Shown here: positions 46,975 to 55,390 of the stretch, one piece after another
How positions within the stretch are numbered: position 1 is the stretch's first letter
How the letters are laid out: each line of letters begins with the position of its first letter
Origin: Deltaproteobacteria bacterium
Lineage (GTDB): Bacteria > Myxococcota_A > UBA9160 > PR03
Direction of reading: 5' to 3'
Length of the DNA stretch: 64,000 nt
Assembly (NCBI GenBank): GCA_035063765.1
Contig: JAPSFT010000012.1
Span: 62,001-126,000, forward strand
The notes under the pieces: generated by a model
Database searches by the model: none
What the model was told of the DNA's origin: nothing
Seen by the model: only the letters and a program-made list of their open reading frames with translations
Translations under genes and position numbers: made by a program

Positions 46975-49656
46975 TCAGCGGCGGCCCCCTTCGGTCGCGA
47001 CGCGCAGCACCAGCTCGCTGCGACTGTGCAGGGCCAGCTTGCGGAAGATCGCGCGCAGGTGCGCGTCGATCGTGCGCACCGACAGCACGAGCTGCTCGGC
47101 GGCGGCGGCGTTGGTCGCGCCGCGGCCGATCAGCATCGCGACGCGCAGCTCGGCGTCGGTGAGCTGCTGCGCGAGCGAGGAGGCGCCTTCGCCGGCGGCG
47201 CCCGAGAGCGCGCGGGCGCGCGCCGCCCACGGCCGCGCGCCGAGCCGTTCGAAGTTCGCGAGGGCCGTGGCGAGCCCGGCCGCGTGTGCGTCGAGGCGCT
47301 CGTGCTCGACCAGGGCGAGGCGGGTACGCGCCTGCTCGAAGGGCGCGTCGAGTGCGTCGGCGGTGCGGATCGCGTCCTGCGCCGAGCCGCGGCCGAGCAG
47401 GGCGCGGCCACGCGCCGCCACCGCGGCCGCCCAGCGCCCGCCGGTCGCCTCGGCGCTCCGCGCGACGTCGCGCACCACCTCGGCGGCCTCGCTGCGCCGG
47501 CCCGCGCCGAGCAGGGCCTCGATCCAGTCGCCGTGGTACCAGACCACGCCCGGCTCGGCGACGCCGCCGCGCAGGCGGATCTCCCAGACCACGCCCAGCT
47601 CCTCCGCGGCCGTCCTGGGGTCCCCGCGCGCCAGCGCCGCGGCGCCGAGCGCGGCGCGCGCGAAGGCCGTGATGCTCGCGAGGCCGGCGCGCTCGGCGCC
47701 CGCGAGCGCGTGGCGCGCGCGCTGCTCGCAGCCCTCGCCGTCGCCGAGGTGGGCGAGCACGTGCGCGGCGATGCTGTGGCCGAACCCGGGGCGGCCGGCG
47801 TCGCTGTTCTCGGCCAGCGTGATGTCGATCGTGGCACCGGTCAGCGCGTCGAGCCAGCGGCCGCGCCGGAAGTCGAGCTCGGCGAGCAGCGCGCTCGAGA
47901 ACGCCTCCACCGAGGCGATGCCGCGGCGCGCCGCCGAGGCGATCACCGCGCGCAACGCGTGCTCGGCGTCCCCCCAGCGCTCGCGCACGAGCAGCCCGTA
48001 GCCGGCGAGTTGGAGCAGCTCGAGCGCGTCGTCGTCGAGCCTGTCGGGGGCAATGGCCCCGAGCCCCTCGAGGATGCGGATCGCATCGCCCCCGGAGCCG
48101 TCGCCCCGGTGCAGCGCGGCGTAGCCGCGCAGCGCGCGGGCGGCGGTGAGCCGCACGTCGTCGCCGGCCGCAGCCGCCTCGGCGCGCCGGCCGAGCTCGA
48201 GCCCGAGCGTGGCGTCGGCGGCCAGCAGCGCCGCGACCGTCGCCTCGGTGAGCAGCGGCAGCTCGAGCTCCGCCACCCGGTCGCGCACGCGATCCGCCTC
48301 GGCGCGCAGCGCCACGGCGGCGCCCCGCGCGTCCTCGCCGAAGGCGCGGATCTTGTTGCGCAGCAGCACGGCCTCGGCACGCGTGCGCTCGTCGGGAAGC
48401 CGGCCGATCGCGCGATCGAGCAGCGCCGCCGCCGCGCCGCCCATCGCGGCGTCGTGGAACGCGCGCGCCGCCGCGAGCTCGCGCGGCAGCCGGGTGGCGT
48501 CGCTCGCGGAGAGGCGCGCGGCGTCGCTCCAGGCACGCGCCGCCATCGCCGGCAGCCCGCGCGCGGCGCAGCGGCGCGCGAGCGCGTCGAGATCGCTGGC
48601 GATCGTCTCGTCGGCGCGCTCGGCCGCGGCGGCACGGTGCAGGGCCGCCCGGTCCGGGTCGGCGCTGTGATCGGCGAGCGCGCGGTGCACGCGCCGGCGC
48701 ACGGCCGGGCCGACGACGTCGAGCACCGCCGCGCTCCAGAGAGGATGGGAGAGCCGCGGCGGCCCGAGCGCGGCGACCCCCGCCTCCTCGGCGGCCGCGA
48801 GGTCCGCCTCGCGGGCGCCGACGGCAGCCAGCACGTCGGCGAGCCGGTCGCCGCCGCCGGCGCCGGCGGCGAGGACGGCCAGCGCGCGCAGCGTCGCGCC
48901 CGGCAGCGCGGCGAGCCGCGCGGCGAAGACCTCGTGCAGGCGCGCGGGCAGCGTCTCGACGCCGTCGATCGGGCGCTGGCCGCTCCGTTGGTCGGCGCTC
49001 AGCGCGTCGCACAGGTGGAGCAGGGCGAGCGGGTTGCCGCCGGTCAGCTCGATGCAGCGGTCCGCCACGTCTGCGCGCAGCGGCTGGCGCGTGCGCAGGA
49101 GCGCGTGGCACTCGTGGCGGCCGAGCCCACCGAGCGCGAGCCGCCGGGCGCCCGGGAAGCACGGCGGGCACCCGGGGCGTTGCGCCGCCACGATCGCGAC
49201 CGGATCGGCCGCGAGCCGGTGTGCGGCGAACGCGAGCGCTTCGGCGGAGGGCGGATCGAGCCACTGCGTGTCGTCGACCAGCACGAGCAGCGGCGCGCGC
49301 TCGCCCCGGCCCGTGAGCAGTGCGTGCAGGGCGGACCCGGCCGCCACCCGGCTGCGCGGCGCTCCGCCCGCGATCTCGCGCGCGAGCGCCGGCGAGCCGC
49401 CGCGCGGGTGGGCCAGCAGGAGGCTTGCGAGGCCGGCCCAGGCGAGATCCGCCTCGGCCTCGAGCGCCGCGATCCGCACCTGCTCGAAGTCGGGCGCCCG
49501 GCGCGCGACGGCGTCGAGCAGGGTCGTCTTGCCGATCCCGGGCGGGCCCGTGATCACGAGCGTGCCGGCCGTACCCGTGCGCGCGCCCGCGAGCAGCTCG
49601 TCGAGCGCTTCGAGCTCGGGGCCGCGGCCCAGCAGTGCCGGCTCGCCGGAGATCAC
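46975..49656 (-). CDS. Large LuxR-family (LAL-type) ATPase regulator
   Basis: MalT-like regulator of 893 residues: Walker A GPPGIGKTT at 37-45, Walker B LLVLVDDTQWLD, a long helical TPR-like middle (about 300-810), and a C-terminal LuxR helix-turn-helix LTDAELRVAMLIGRGATNAA ... VLSVRTIDAHLRAIFRKL. Such proteins are ATP-gated activators. It lies between two genes with the same operator and is the best candidate to bind it. ATG. Its own control is not visible. Confidence 0.92.
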   Translation of the reverse strand: MISGEPALLGRGPELEALDELLAGARTGTAGTLVITGPPGIGKTTLLDAVARRAPDFEQVRIAALEAEADLAWAGLASLLLAHPRGGSPALAREIAGGAPRSRVAAGSALHALLTGRGERAPLLVLVDDTQWLDPPSAEALAFAAHRLAADPVAIVAAQRPGCPPCFPGARRLALGGLGRHECHALLRTRQPLRADVADRCIELTGGNPLALLHLCDALSADQRSGQRPIDGVETLPARLHEVFAARLAALPGATLRALAVLAAGAGGGDRLADVLAAVGAREADLAAAEEAGVAALGPPRLSHPLWSAAVLDVVGPAVRRRVHRALADHSADPDRAALHRAAAAERADETIASDLDALARRCAARGLPAMAARAWSDAARLSASDATRLPRELAAARAFHDAAMGGAAAALLDRAIGRLPDERTRAEAVLLRNKIRAFGEDARGAAVALRAEADRVRDRVAELELPLLTEATVAALLAADATLGLELGRRAEAAAAGDDVRLTAARALRGYAALHRGDGSGGDAIRILEGLGAIAPDRLDDDALELLQLAGYGLLVRERWGDAEHALRAVIASAARRGIASVEAFSSALLAELDFRRGRWLDALTGATIDITLAENSDAGRPGFGHSIAAHVLAHLGDGEGCEQRARHALAGAERAGLASITAFARAALGAAALARGDPRTAAEELGVVWEIRLRGGVAEPGVVWYHGDWIEALLGAGRRSEAAEVVRDVARSAEATGGRWAAAVAARGRALLGRGSAQDAIRTADALDAPFEQARTRLALVEHERLDAHAAGLATALANFERLGARPWAARARALSGAAGEGASSLAQQLTDAELRVAMLIGRGATNAAAAEQLVLSVRTIDAHLRAIFRKLALHSRSELVLRVATEGGRR

Positions 49657-49761
49657 GGCGGCGCATGGTAGGGGAGGCGGCGAGGGGCAAGCGAGCGGAG
49701 CGAGCGCGCATGCGCAGCCGGGCGAGGTCGATCGCGCTGGTCGGTGCGTGGAACGCGCCGG

Positions 49762-51099
49762 CTACGCGCGCCGCGAGCGCCGCCGGGCCGCGACGGCCAG
49801 GGCGGCGGCCGCCGTGAGTCCGGCGCCCGACACGCCCGGCTCGGGCACCGCCACGAACACGTCGGGCGAGCTGTTCGTGTCGTCCGGGACGAGGTCCGAG
49901 GCGTCCGAGTCGAAGACCATCACGGAGCCGTCGGCGCTGATGCTGCTGTAGGTGGCGGAGACGCCGTTGCCGGGACCGGCGGTCAGCGACGTGCTCAGCT
50001 GGTAGAGCGCGTCCTCTCCGGCGTGGTACAGGAAGGCCTGGGCGTTGCACTGGGCGACGATGTCGCCCCGATCGGAGACGCGCGGACCCTCGCAGCTCGC
50101 CGTGCCCGGCGGCAGCGGCATGTTGGCGGTCACGCCCTGCTCGCGGTCGCGCCGGTAGATCCGGCTGCCGCTCGGACTCGCCACCAGGTTGCTCGAGAAC
50201 GACCGGAAGACGACGAAGCGCCCGCTCGGCGAGATCGCGGCCATGTCCGAGGAGCTGTTCCCGGCCACGCCGGCGCTGCTCTTGCTGACGAGGCTCGTGG
50301 TGCCCGCCTGGCGGTCGCGGACGAAGACGTCCTCGAGCGTGCCGGCATTCGAGCCGTCGATCGAGATCGGCGTGTCCACGGCGAAGGCGACGTAGCGGCC
50401 GTCGGCCGAGATCGCGCTCGGCGAGAGCGCGCGGCTCGGGCCGTCGATCTGGGTGCCGGCGCCAGTCACGCTGACCCGCTCGGGTGTCGAGAAGCCGTCG
50501 TTCTCGTCTGCGACGAAGACGTCGGGCTGTCCGTTGGTGTCGGAGCCCACCAGGTTCGAGGCATGGGACAGGAAGGCCACGAAGCGGCCATTCGCCGAGA
50601 TCGACGCGTTCTGCGAGGCGCCGTTCGGCGCCGCACCGCCGAGGCCGCGGCTGACCAGCAGGGTCTCGAAGCCGAAGGCGCCCCCGCCGAGGGCGACGGT
50701 GCCGCTGTAGAACACGTCCGTCACGTCCGACGTGCCCGAGACGACCAGGTCGTTCGCCAGGGACTGGAATGCGAGCGCGAGCCCGTCCTCGCTGATCGAG
50801 GGCGCCGTGCTGTTGCCGCTGCCGAGCCCGGCGGTCGCGAGCTCGAAGACGTCTTCCTGGAGGTCGTAGCGGTAGACGTTGGTCGAGCCGTTGAAGGGCA
50901 CACCCAGGTTGTCGGAGCTCGACACGAAGGCGACCCAGCGCCCGTCGGGCGAGAGCGAGGGCGCCAGCGCGCCGTCGCCGAGCTGCTCGCCGACGCCGGT
51001 GGTGGTGAGCCGGCCGAGCAGCACGACGTCGGCGCCCGCGGGCGCGGGCACGAGCGCACCCGCAGCGGCGAAGAGCAGCACGAGGAACGCAGGTCGCAT
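49762..51099 (-). CDS. PD40/TolB-type beta-propeller protein with PEP-CTERM tail
   Basis: Secreted propeller, 445 residues. Signal peptide FLVLLFAAAGALVPAPAGAD, then repeated PD40 blades (LSPDGRWVAFVSSSDNLG, ISEDGLALAFQS, ISANGRFVAFLSHASNLVG, ISADGRYVAFAV, ISPSGRFVVFRSFSSNLVA, ISADGSVMVFDSDASDLV). The C-terminus VPEPGVSGAGLTAAAALAVA then RRRS is a typical PEP-CTERM sorting signal. ATG 51099 lies 22 bp beyond a -10 box of the shared operator. Confidence 0.85.
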   Translation of the reverse strand: MRPAFLVLLFAAAGALVPAPAGADVVLLGRLTTTGVGEQLGDGALAPSLSPDGRWVAFVSSSDNLGVPFNGSTNVYRYDLQEDVFELATAGLGSGNSTAPSISEDGLALAFQSLANDLVVSGTSDVTDVFYSGTVALGGGAFGFETLLVSRGLGGAAPNGASQNASISANGRFVAFLSHASNLVGSDTNGQPDVFVADENDGFSTPERVSVTGAGTQIDGPSRALSPSAISADGRYVAFAVDTPISIDGSNAGTLEDVFVRDRQAGTTSLVSKSSAGVAGNSSSDMAAISPSGRFVVFRSFSSNLVASPSGSRIYRRDREQGVTANMPLPPGTASCEGPRVSDRGDIVAQCNAQAFLYHAGEDALYQLSTSLTAGPGNGVSATYSSISADGSVMVFDSDASDLVPDDTNSSPDVFVAVPEPGVSGAGLTAAAALAVAARRRSRRA

Positions 51100-51121
51100 C
51101 GCGAGGACCCCCTCGCGATCG

Positions 51122-51167
51122 AGGCTAGGTGTACGCCCCGCGCGGCCGCATCGGCGAAATCGCCTAG
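51122..51167 (-). promoter_or_regulatory. PEP-CTERM gene operator/promoter, copy 2
   Basis: Identical 20-mer CTAGGCGATTTCGCCGATGC (51148-51167), exactly 20 bases, then TAGCCT (51122-51127) on the minus strand, 22 bases before the ATG at 51099. Architecture equals copy 1 base for base in spacing. Its left end abuts repeat B. Confidence 0.75.
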
Positions 51168-51216
51168 AACCCATCTCCTGAACCCCGGACGGGAGCGGGT
51201 TCACGAGATGGGTTCT
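51166..51216. repeat. REP-like hairpin B
   Basis: Arms 51166-51185 (AGAACCCATCTCCTGAACCC) and 51197-51216, with one C-C mismatch and the 11-nt loop CGGACGGGAGC. It has the same plan as copy A at 41076. It lies between divergent promoters, so it is not a terminator. Confidence 0.75.
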
Positions 51217-51260
51217 GGATCCCGCGAGGAGCTACGCTCGCCCGCCGGGAGGCGCCCCCC

Positions 51261-52760
51261 ATGGCCCTGAACCTCGGCACGATCCTCCAGGCGAGCGCGA
51301 CCGAGCGCCCGGGGCACCCCGCTCTCCGGTTGCACGAGCGCGCGCTCACCTACGCCCAGCTCGACCGCGCCGCGCGCGGCGTCGCGAGCGCGCTGCGCGC
51401 GCGGGGCATCGCGCCCGGCGACCGGGTGGCGCTCCTGATCCCGAACGTGCCCGAGTTCACGATCGCCTACTTCGGCGTCCTCTACGCGGGCGCCGTCGTG
51501 GTCCCGATCAACGTGCTCGCCGCCGGACCCGAGATCCACTACTTCCTCGAGGACTCCGGGGCGAAGCTCCTGCTCGCCCATCCCTTCTTCACGGAGTCCG
51601 CGCGGCGGGGCGCGGCGGACGCCGGGGTGCCGCTCGTCCTGGCGGGCGGCGGCGCCGGGAAGGACACCCTCGAGGAGATGCAGGAGGCCGCGCCGGTCGA
51701 GGCCCTGCACGCGACGGGCGCCGACGACACCGCGGTGATCCTCTACACCTCGGGCACCACCGGCAAGCCGAAGGGCGCCGAGCTCACCCACTCGAACCTG
51801 TTCCTGAACTGCGCCTTCGTGGTGCCGCGGCTGCTGCCCCCCATCGCCCCGGACCGCCTCGTCACGATCGCGTGCCTGCCGCTCTTCCACTCCTTCGGCC
51901 AGACCTGCATCCAGAACGCCACGATCGCGCGGGGCGGCACCTTCACGCTGCTGCCGCGCTTCGGGCCCAAGGAGGCCTACGAGATCCTGGAGCGCGACCG
52001 GGTCACCCTCTTCGCCGGCGTGCCCACCATGTACTTCGCGCTGCTCCACCACCCGCCCGGGCGCGACTACGACCTCTCGGCGCTCGAGCTGTGCATGTGC
52101 GGCGGCGCGCCGATGCCGGTCGAGGTGATGACCGCCTTCGAGAAGCGCTTCGGGGTGCCGGTCCTCGAGGGCTTCGGGCTCTCCGAGACCTCGCCGGCCG
52201 CGAGCTTCAACGTGGTCGGCAAGCCGCGCAAGGTGGGCTCGATCGGCTACCCGGTGTGGGGCGTCGAGATGGCGATCGTGGACGACCAGGACCGCCCGCT
52301 CCCCGACGGCGAGCGCGGCGAGATCGTGGTCCGCGGCCACAACGTCATGAAGGGCTACTGGAAGCGCCCCGAGGCCACCGCCGAGACGCTGCGCAACGGC
52401 TGGTTCCACACCGGCGACATCGGCACCCGCGACGAGGACGGCTGCTACTGGATCGTGGACCGCAAGAAGGACATGATCCTGCGCGGCGGCTTCAACGTGT
52501 ATCCGCGCGAGGTGGAGGAGGTGCTCTACCAGCACGAAGCGGTCGCCGAGGCGGCCGTGCTCGGCGTGGCGCACGACAGCCACGGCGAGGAGGTGAAGGC
52601 GGTCGTCGCGCTCAAGGCCGGGCGCACGGCCACCGCCGAGGAGCTGATCGCCTGGTGCAAGGAGCGCCTGGCCGCCTACAAGTACCCGCGCCTGGTCGAG
52701 TTCCGCGACGCCCTGCCGAAGGGCCCGACCGGGAAGATCCTGAAGCGCGAGCTGCGCTGA
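51261..52760 (+). CDS. Long-chain acyl-CoA ligase
   Basis: AMP-forming fatty acyl-CoA synthetase, 499 residues. ATP-binding YTSGTTGKPKGAELTHSNLF near 163-182, EGFGLSETSPAASFN, and the hinge GWFHTGDIGTRDEDG; the C-terminal lysine context GKILKREL completes it. GGAGG-type site before ATG 51261. Next to a DedA gene; it may feed acyl-CoA to lipid genes. Confidence 0.93.
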   Translation: MALNLGTILQASATERPGHPALRLHERALTYAQLDRAARGVASALRARGIAPGDRVALLIPNVPEFTIAYFGVLYAGAVVVPINVLAAGPEIHYFLEDSGAKLLLAHPFFTESARRGAADAGVPLVLAGGGAGKDTLEEMQEAAPVEALHATGADDTAVILYTSGTTGKPKGAELTHSNLFLNCAFVVPRLLPPIAPDRLVTIACLPLFHSFGQTCIQNATIARGGTFTLLPRFGPKEAYEILERDRVTLFAGVPTMYFALLHHPPGRDYDLSALELCMCGGAPMPVEVMTAFEKRFGVPVLEGFGLSETSPAASFNVVGKPRKVGSIGYPVWGVEMAIVDDQDRPLPDGERGEIVVRGHNVMKGYWKRPEATAETLRNGWFHTGDIGTRDEDGCYWIVDRKKDMILRGGFNVYPREVEEVLYQHEAVAEAAVLGVAHDSHGEEVKAVVALKAGRTATAEELIAWCKERLAAYKYPRLVEFRDALPKGPTGKILKRELR

Positions 52761-52775
52761 TCCCTGGGAGTTGCC

Positions 52776-53432
52776 GTGCTCGAGCTGTTGACGCAGGCGA
52801 TCGACGTGTTCCTGCACCTCGACGCCCACCTGAACGAGTGGGCCGTGACGCTCGGGCCCTGGCTCTACGTGGTGCTCTTCCTGGTCGTGTTCTGCGAGAC
52901 CGGCCTGGTCGTGACGCCCTTCCTGCCCGGCGACTCGCTGCTCTTCGCGATCGGCGCGCTCGCCTCGATCGACGGCTCGCCGATCTCCCTGCCCGCGATG
53001 ACCGTGCTGCTGATCGTCGCCGCGGTGCTGGGCGACGCCGTCAACTACTCGATCGGCCACTACCTGGGGCCGCAGGTCTTCCAGAGCGCGAACTCGCGCC
53101 TGCTGAACCCGCAGCACCTCGTGCGCACGCAGGAGTTCTACGCGCGCCACGGGCGCAAGACGATCTTCCTGGCGCGCTTCGTCCCGATCGTGCGCACCTT
53201 CGCGCCCTTCGTCGCCGGGATCGGCCGCATGTCCTATCCCGTCTTCGCGGCCTGGAACGTGACGGGCGGCACGGTGTGGGTCGTCTCGCTGACGCTGGCC
53301 GGCTACTTCTTCGGCGCGATCCCGCTCGTCAAGGAGAACTTCGAGACCGTGATCCTCGCCATCATCGGGATCTCGGTGCTCCCGATCGCCGTCGAGTACC
53401 TGCGCGCCCGCCGGGCGCCGGCCGAGGCCTGA
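52776..53432 (+). CDS. DedA/SNARE-associated membrane protein
   Basis: Lipid-scramblase-type membrane protein, 218 residues. Signatures FCETGLVVTPFLPGDSLLFA, GDAVNYSIGHYLG and KTIFLARFVPIVRTFAPFVAG with the membrane arginine and proline are complete. GTG start. Its last 130 bases overlap the antisense end of the DUF3419 gene. Confidence 0.93.
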   Translation: MLELLTQAIDVFLHLDAHLNEWAVTLGPWLYVVLFLVVFCETGLVVTPFLPGDSLLFAIGALASIDGSPISLPAMTVLLIVAAVLGDAVNYSIGHYLGPQVFQSANSRLLNPQHLVRTQEFYARHGRKTIFLARFVPIVRTFAPFVAGIGRMSYPVFAAWNVTGGTVWVVSLTLAGYFFGAIPLVKENFETVILAIIGISVLPIAVEYLRARRAPAEA

Positions 53433-54526
53433 GCGGCCACCACCTCCGTGGCCACGAGGCGGTAGAAGACCGAGAGGTCCTCGGCGTCGAGGGCGGCCCC
53501 GACCCCCGGCAACGCGACCAGGCGGGGACGCCCGGGCCGCGCCGGCGGCAGCCCGCGCAGGGCCGCCAGGTTGCGGAAGCAGACGCGTGAGCCCACGGGG
53601 CTCCGGGCGGCGATCGCGTCGAGCAGGGCGTGGAAGCGCGGCTCGCTCATCCAGCAGCTCACGTCCGAGAGCGACCAGTGGACGCGCGGCGCGGGCGGCA
53701 GCCGGGCGGGCAGCGCGGCCACGTCGGCGCAGCGGAGCTCGAGCGACCCGAGCCGCTTGCGCGCGCGCTCGCTGCCCTCGCGGTCGAGCCAGAGCGGGAG
53801 CGCGCCGGCGGGGTCGTAGCGGCCCCGCCAGATCAGCGCGAGGAGGAAGCTCTCGCGCAGCAGGTGGCGGTCGGCCCAGGCCACCAGGCGGCGGTACAGG
53901 CAGCGGCCGGGATTGCCCTCGCTGCTGCGCAGGAAGCTCGGGTCGCGCAGCGCCGGCCAGGCGACCACGGGATGCATGAGCAGCGCGAAGCCCTGCTCGC
54001 CGCGGGCAACCTCGGCGGCGCGCGCGAGCAGACGCGCGCGCTGCTCGGCGAGATCGGCCGCGGCGAAGCAGGCCTCCGGCCAGCGCAGCCACCCGCCGCG
54101 CCGCAGCCAGGCCGCGCAGCGCGCGAGCCAGGTCTCGAGCCGGCCCGCGTAGAGGATCCCGTCGCGCACGAGCGAGGGCCGCGCGTCCCAGTAGCGGCGC
54201 GCGCCGCGCGAGAGCCCGCCCCGCAGCGCCGCGTAGACGTCGAGCCGCTCGCGCTCGGGATCGACGCCGGCGAAGCCGCGCAGCGCCGGGTACGGCAGGG
54301 CGTCGAGCGCCGCTGCCTTGAGCTCGAGCACGTGGAGCTGCTCGGGGCGGCGATCGACCGCGAGCAGGCGCCCGGCGCCCCCCGCGAGCAGCGACAGGGC
54401 CCGCCCACCTCCCGCGGCCACGCACACCACGAGGTCCCCGGCCGCCGGCACGAGGGCGCGCAGCTCCGAGCGCGTGTCCTCGTTGTCGGCGCTGTAGAGC
54501 GGCCGCGGCGCGCAGGGGCTCCTCAC
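53303..54526 (-). CDS. DUF3419/BtaA-like protein
   Basis: 407 residues. The Rossmann start LVVCVAAGGGRALSLLAGGA and LLAVDRRPEQLHVLELKAAA, then YWDARPSLVRDGILYAGRLETW and VHWSLSDVSCWMSEPRFHAL, is the DUF3419 pattern. BtaA enzymes move the 3-amino-3-carboxypropyl group of SAM to diacylglycerol, the first step of betaine lipids. The GTG overlaps the LolA-like gene stop by four bases. The last 40 residues, opposite dedA, may be a read-out tail without function. Confidence 0.75.
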   Translation of the reverse strand: MRSPCAPRPLYSADNEDTRSELRALVPAAGDLVVCVAAGGGRALSLLAGGAGRLLAVDRRPEQLHVLELKAAALDALPYPALRGFAGVDPERERLDVYAALRGGLSRGARRYWDARPSLVRDGILYAGRLETWLARCAAWLRRGGWLRWPEACFAAADLAEQRARLLARAAEVARGEQGFALLMHPVVAWPALRDPSFLRSSEGNPGRCLYRRLVAWADRHLLRESFLLALIWRGRYDPAGALPLWLDREGSERARKRLGSLELRCADVAALPARLPPAPRVHWSLSDVSCWMSEPRFHALLDAIAARSPVGSRVCFRNLAALRGLPPARPGRPRLVALPGVGAALDAEDLSVFYRLVATEVVAAQASAGARRARRYSTAIGSTEIPMMARITVSKFSLTSGIAPKK

Positions 54527-55389
54527 GGCGGCTCGCGCCCGTATCGCTCGGCGAGCTCGAAGAGATCCTCGCCCTCGCGCTCGAGGCGGGTCGCGGAGAA
54601 GACGCCCGCGGCGATCGCGGGATCGATCGCGAGCCGCTCGACGCGCAGCTCCGTCCGCGCCTCTCCGCCCTGCGCCTCGATCGCGATCCGCTGGACGCGC
54701 AGGTAGCCGGCCTCCTCGCCGACACCGGCGAGCGGGACGCGCAGCCGCTTCAGCGCCGGCTCGCCGGCTTCGGGCCGGGCGCCCGCGCGGCCGAAGAAGT
54801 CGATGCGCGCGACGGCGTCGATCCCGGTCGCGCGCCAGATCCGCAGGCGGCCGTACTGCGAGGTGGCCGGCGGCCAGGCGTCGAGCACCTCGCAGGGGAG
54901 GCCGTCCTCCTCGCCCGACGCGACGGCCGCTGCCCGCCAGCGCCGCCAGTCGGCGCGTTCGAGATCCTCGTAGCTGAGGTCGCTGCCGTAGAAGGCGTCG
55001 CTTCGCTGGGTCGCGCCGACCCGGCGCGGCCGCTGCGCCTCGGGCTGGTAGAGCCAGATGTCGGGCGGATCCCCCGCGCCCGCGTCCACGATCAGGAGCG
55101 CGTGCCCGCGCAGGTAGCCGGGCTCGAGGAAGCGCACGAGCGAACGGGCGCCGCGCCCCTCGCGGCGGTAGGCGTGCTCGAAGGCGCGCCGCGCCACCTC
55201 GCGCCCGCCGCGCGCGACGCGCAGCTCGATCCGGCGCACGCCGGGCGGCTGGAAGGTGCGCTCGAAGGCGCGCTCCACCCGGCCGAGGGCCGCGTCGCGC
55301 GAGGCCTCGGCCAGCGCCAGCGGCGCGGACGCCAGCGCGAGCGAGGCGCCCACCAGGAAGACCGCGACTGCCACCCACTCCGCTGCCAT
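54523..55389 (-). CDS. LolA-like outer-membrane lipoprotein-sorting protein
   Basis: 288 residues. Signal peptide (VAVAVFLVGASLALASA), then a half-barrel fold: RSLVRFLEPGYLRGHALLIV and DIWLYQPEAQRPRRVGATQR are the marker of the outer membrane lipoprotein-sorting family that accompanies RND exporters, with SDAFYGSDLSYEDLER and VFSATRLEREGEDLFELAERY. Stop overlaps the DUF3419 gene; one base after the response regulator. Confidence 0.85.
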   Translation of the reverse strand: MAAEWVAVAVFLVGASLALASAPLALAEASRDAALGRVERAFERTFQPPGVRRIELRVARGGREVARRAFEHAYRREGRGARSLVRFLEPGYLRGHALLIVDAGAGDPPDIWLYQPEAQRPRRVGATQRSDAFYGSDLSYEDLERADWRRWRAAAVASGEEDGLPCEVLDAWPPATSQYGRLRIWRATGIDAVARIDFFGRAGARPEAGEPALKRLRVPLAGVGEEAGYLRVQRIAIEAQGGEARTELRVERLAIDPAIAAGVFSATRLEREGEDLFELAERYGREPP

Positions 55390-55390
55390 C

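Noticed and set aside
51166-51216. Transcription terminator
   Set aside because: The hairpin sits between two divergent promoters, where no transcript needs ending; it is better explained as a repeat.
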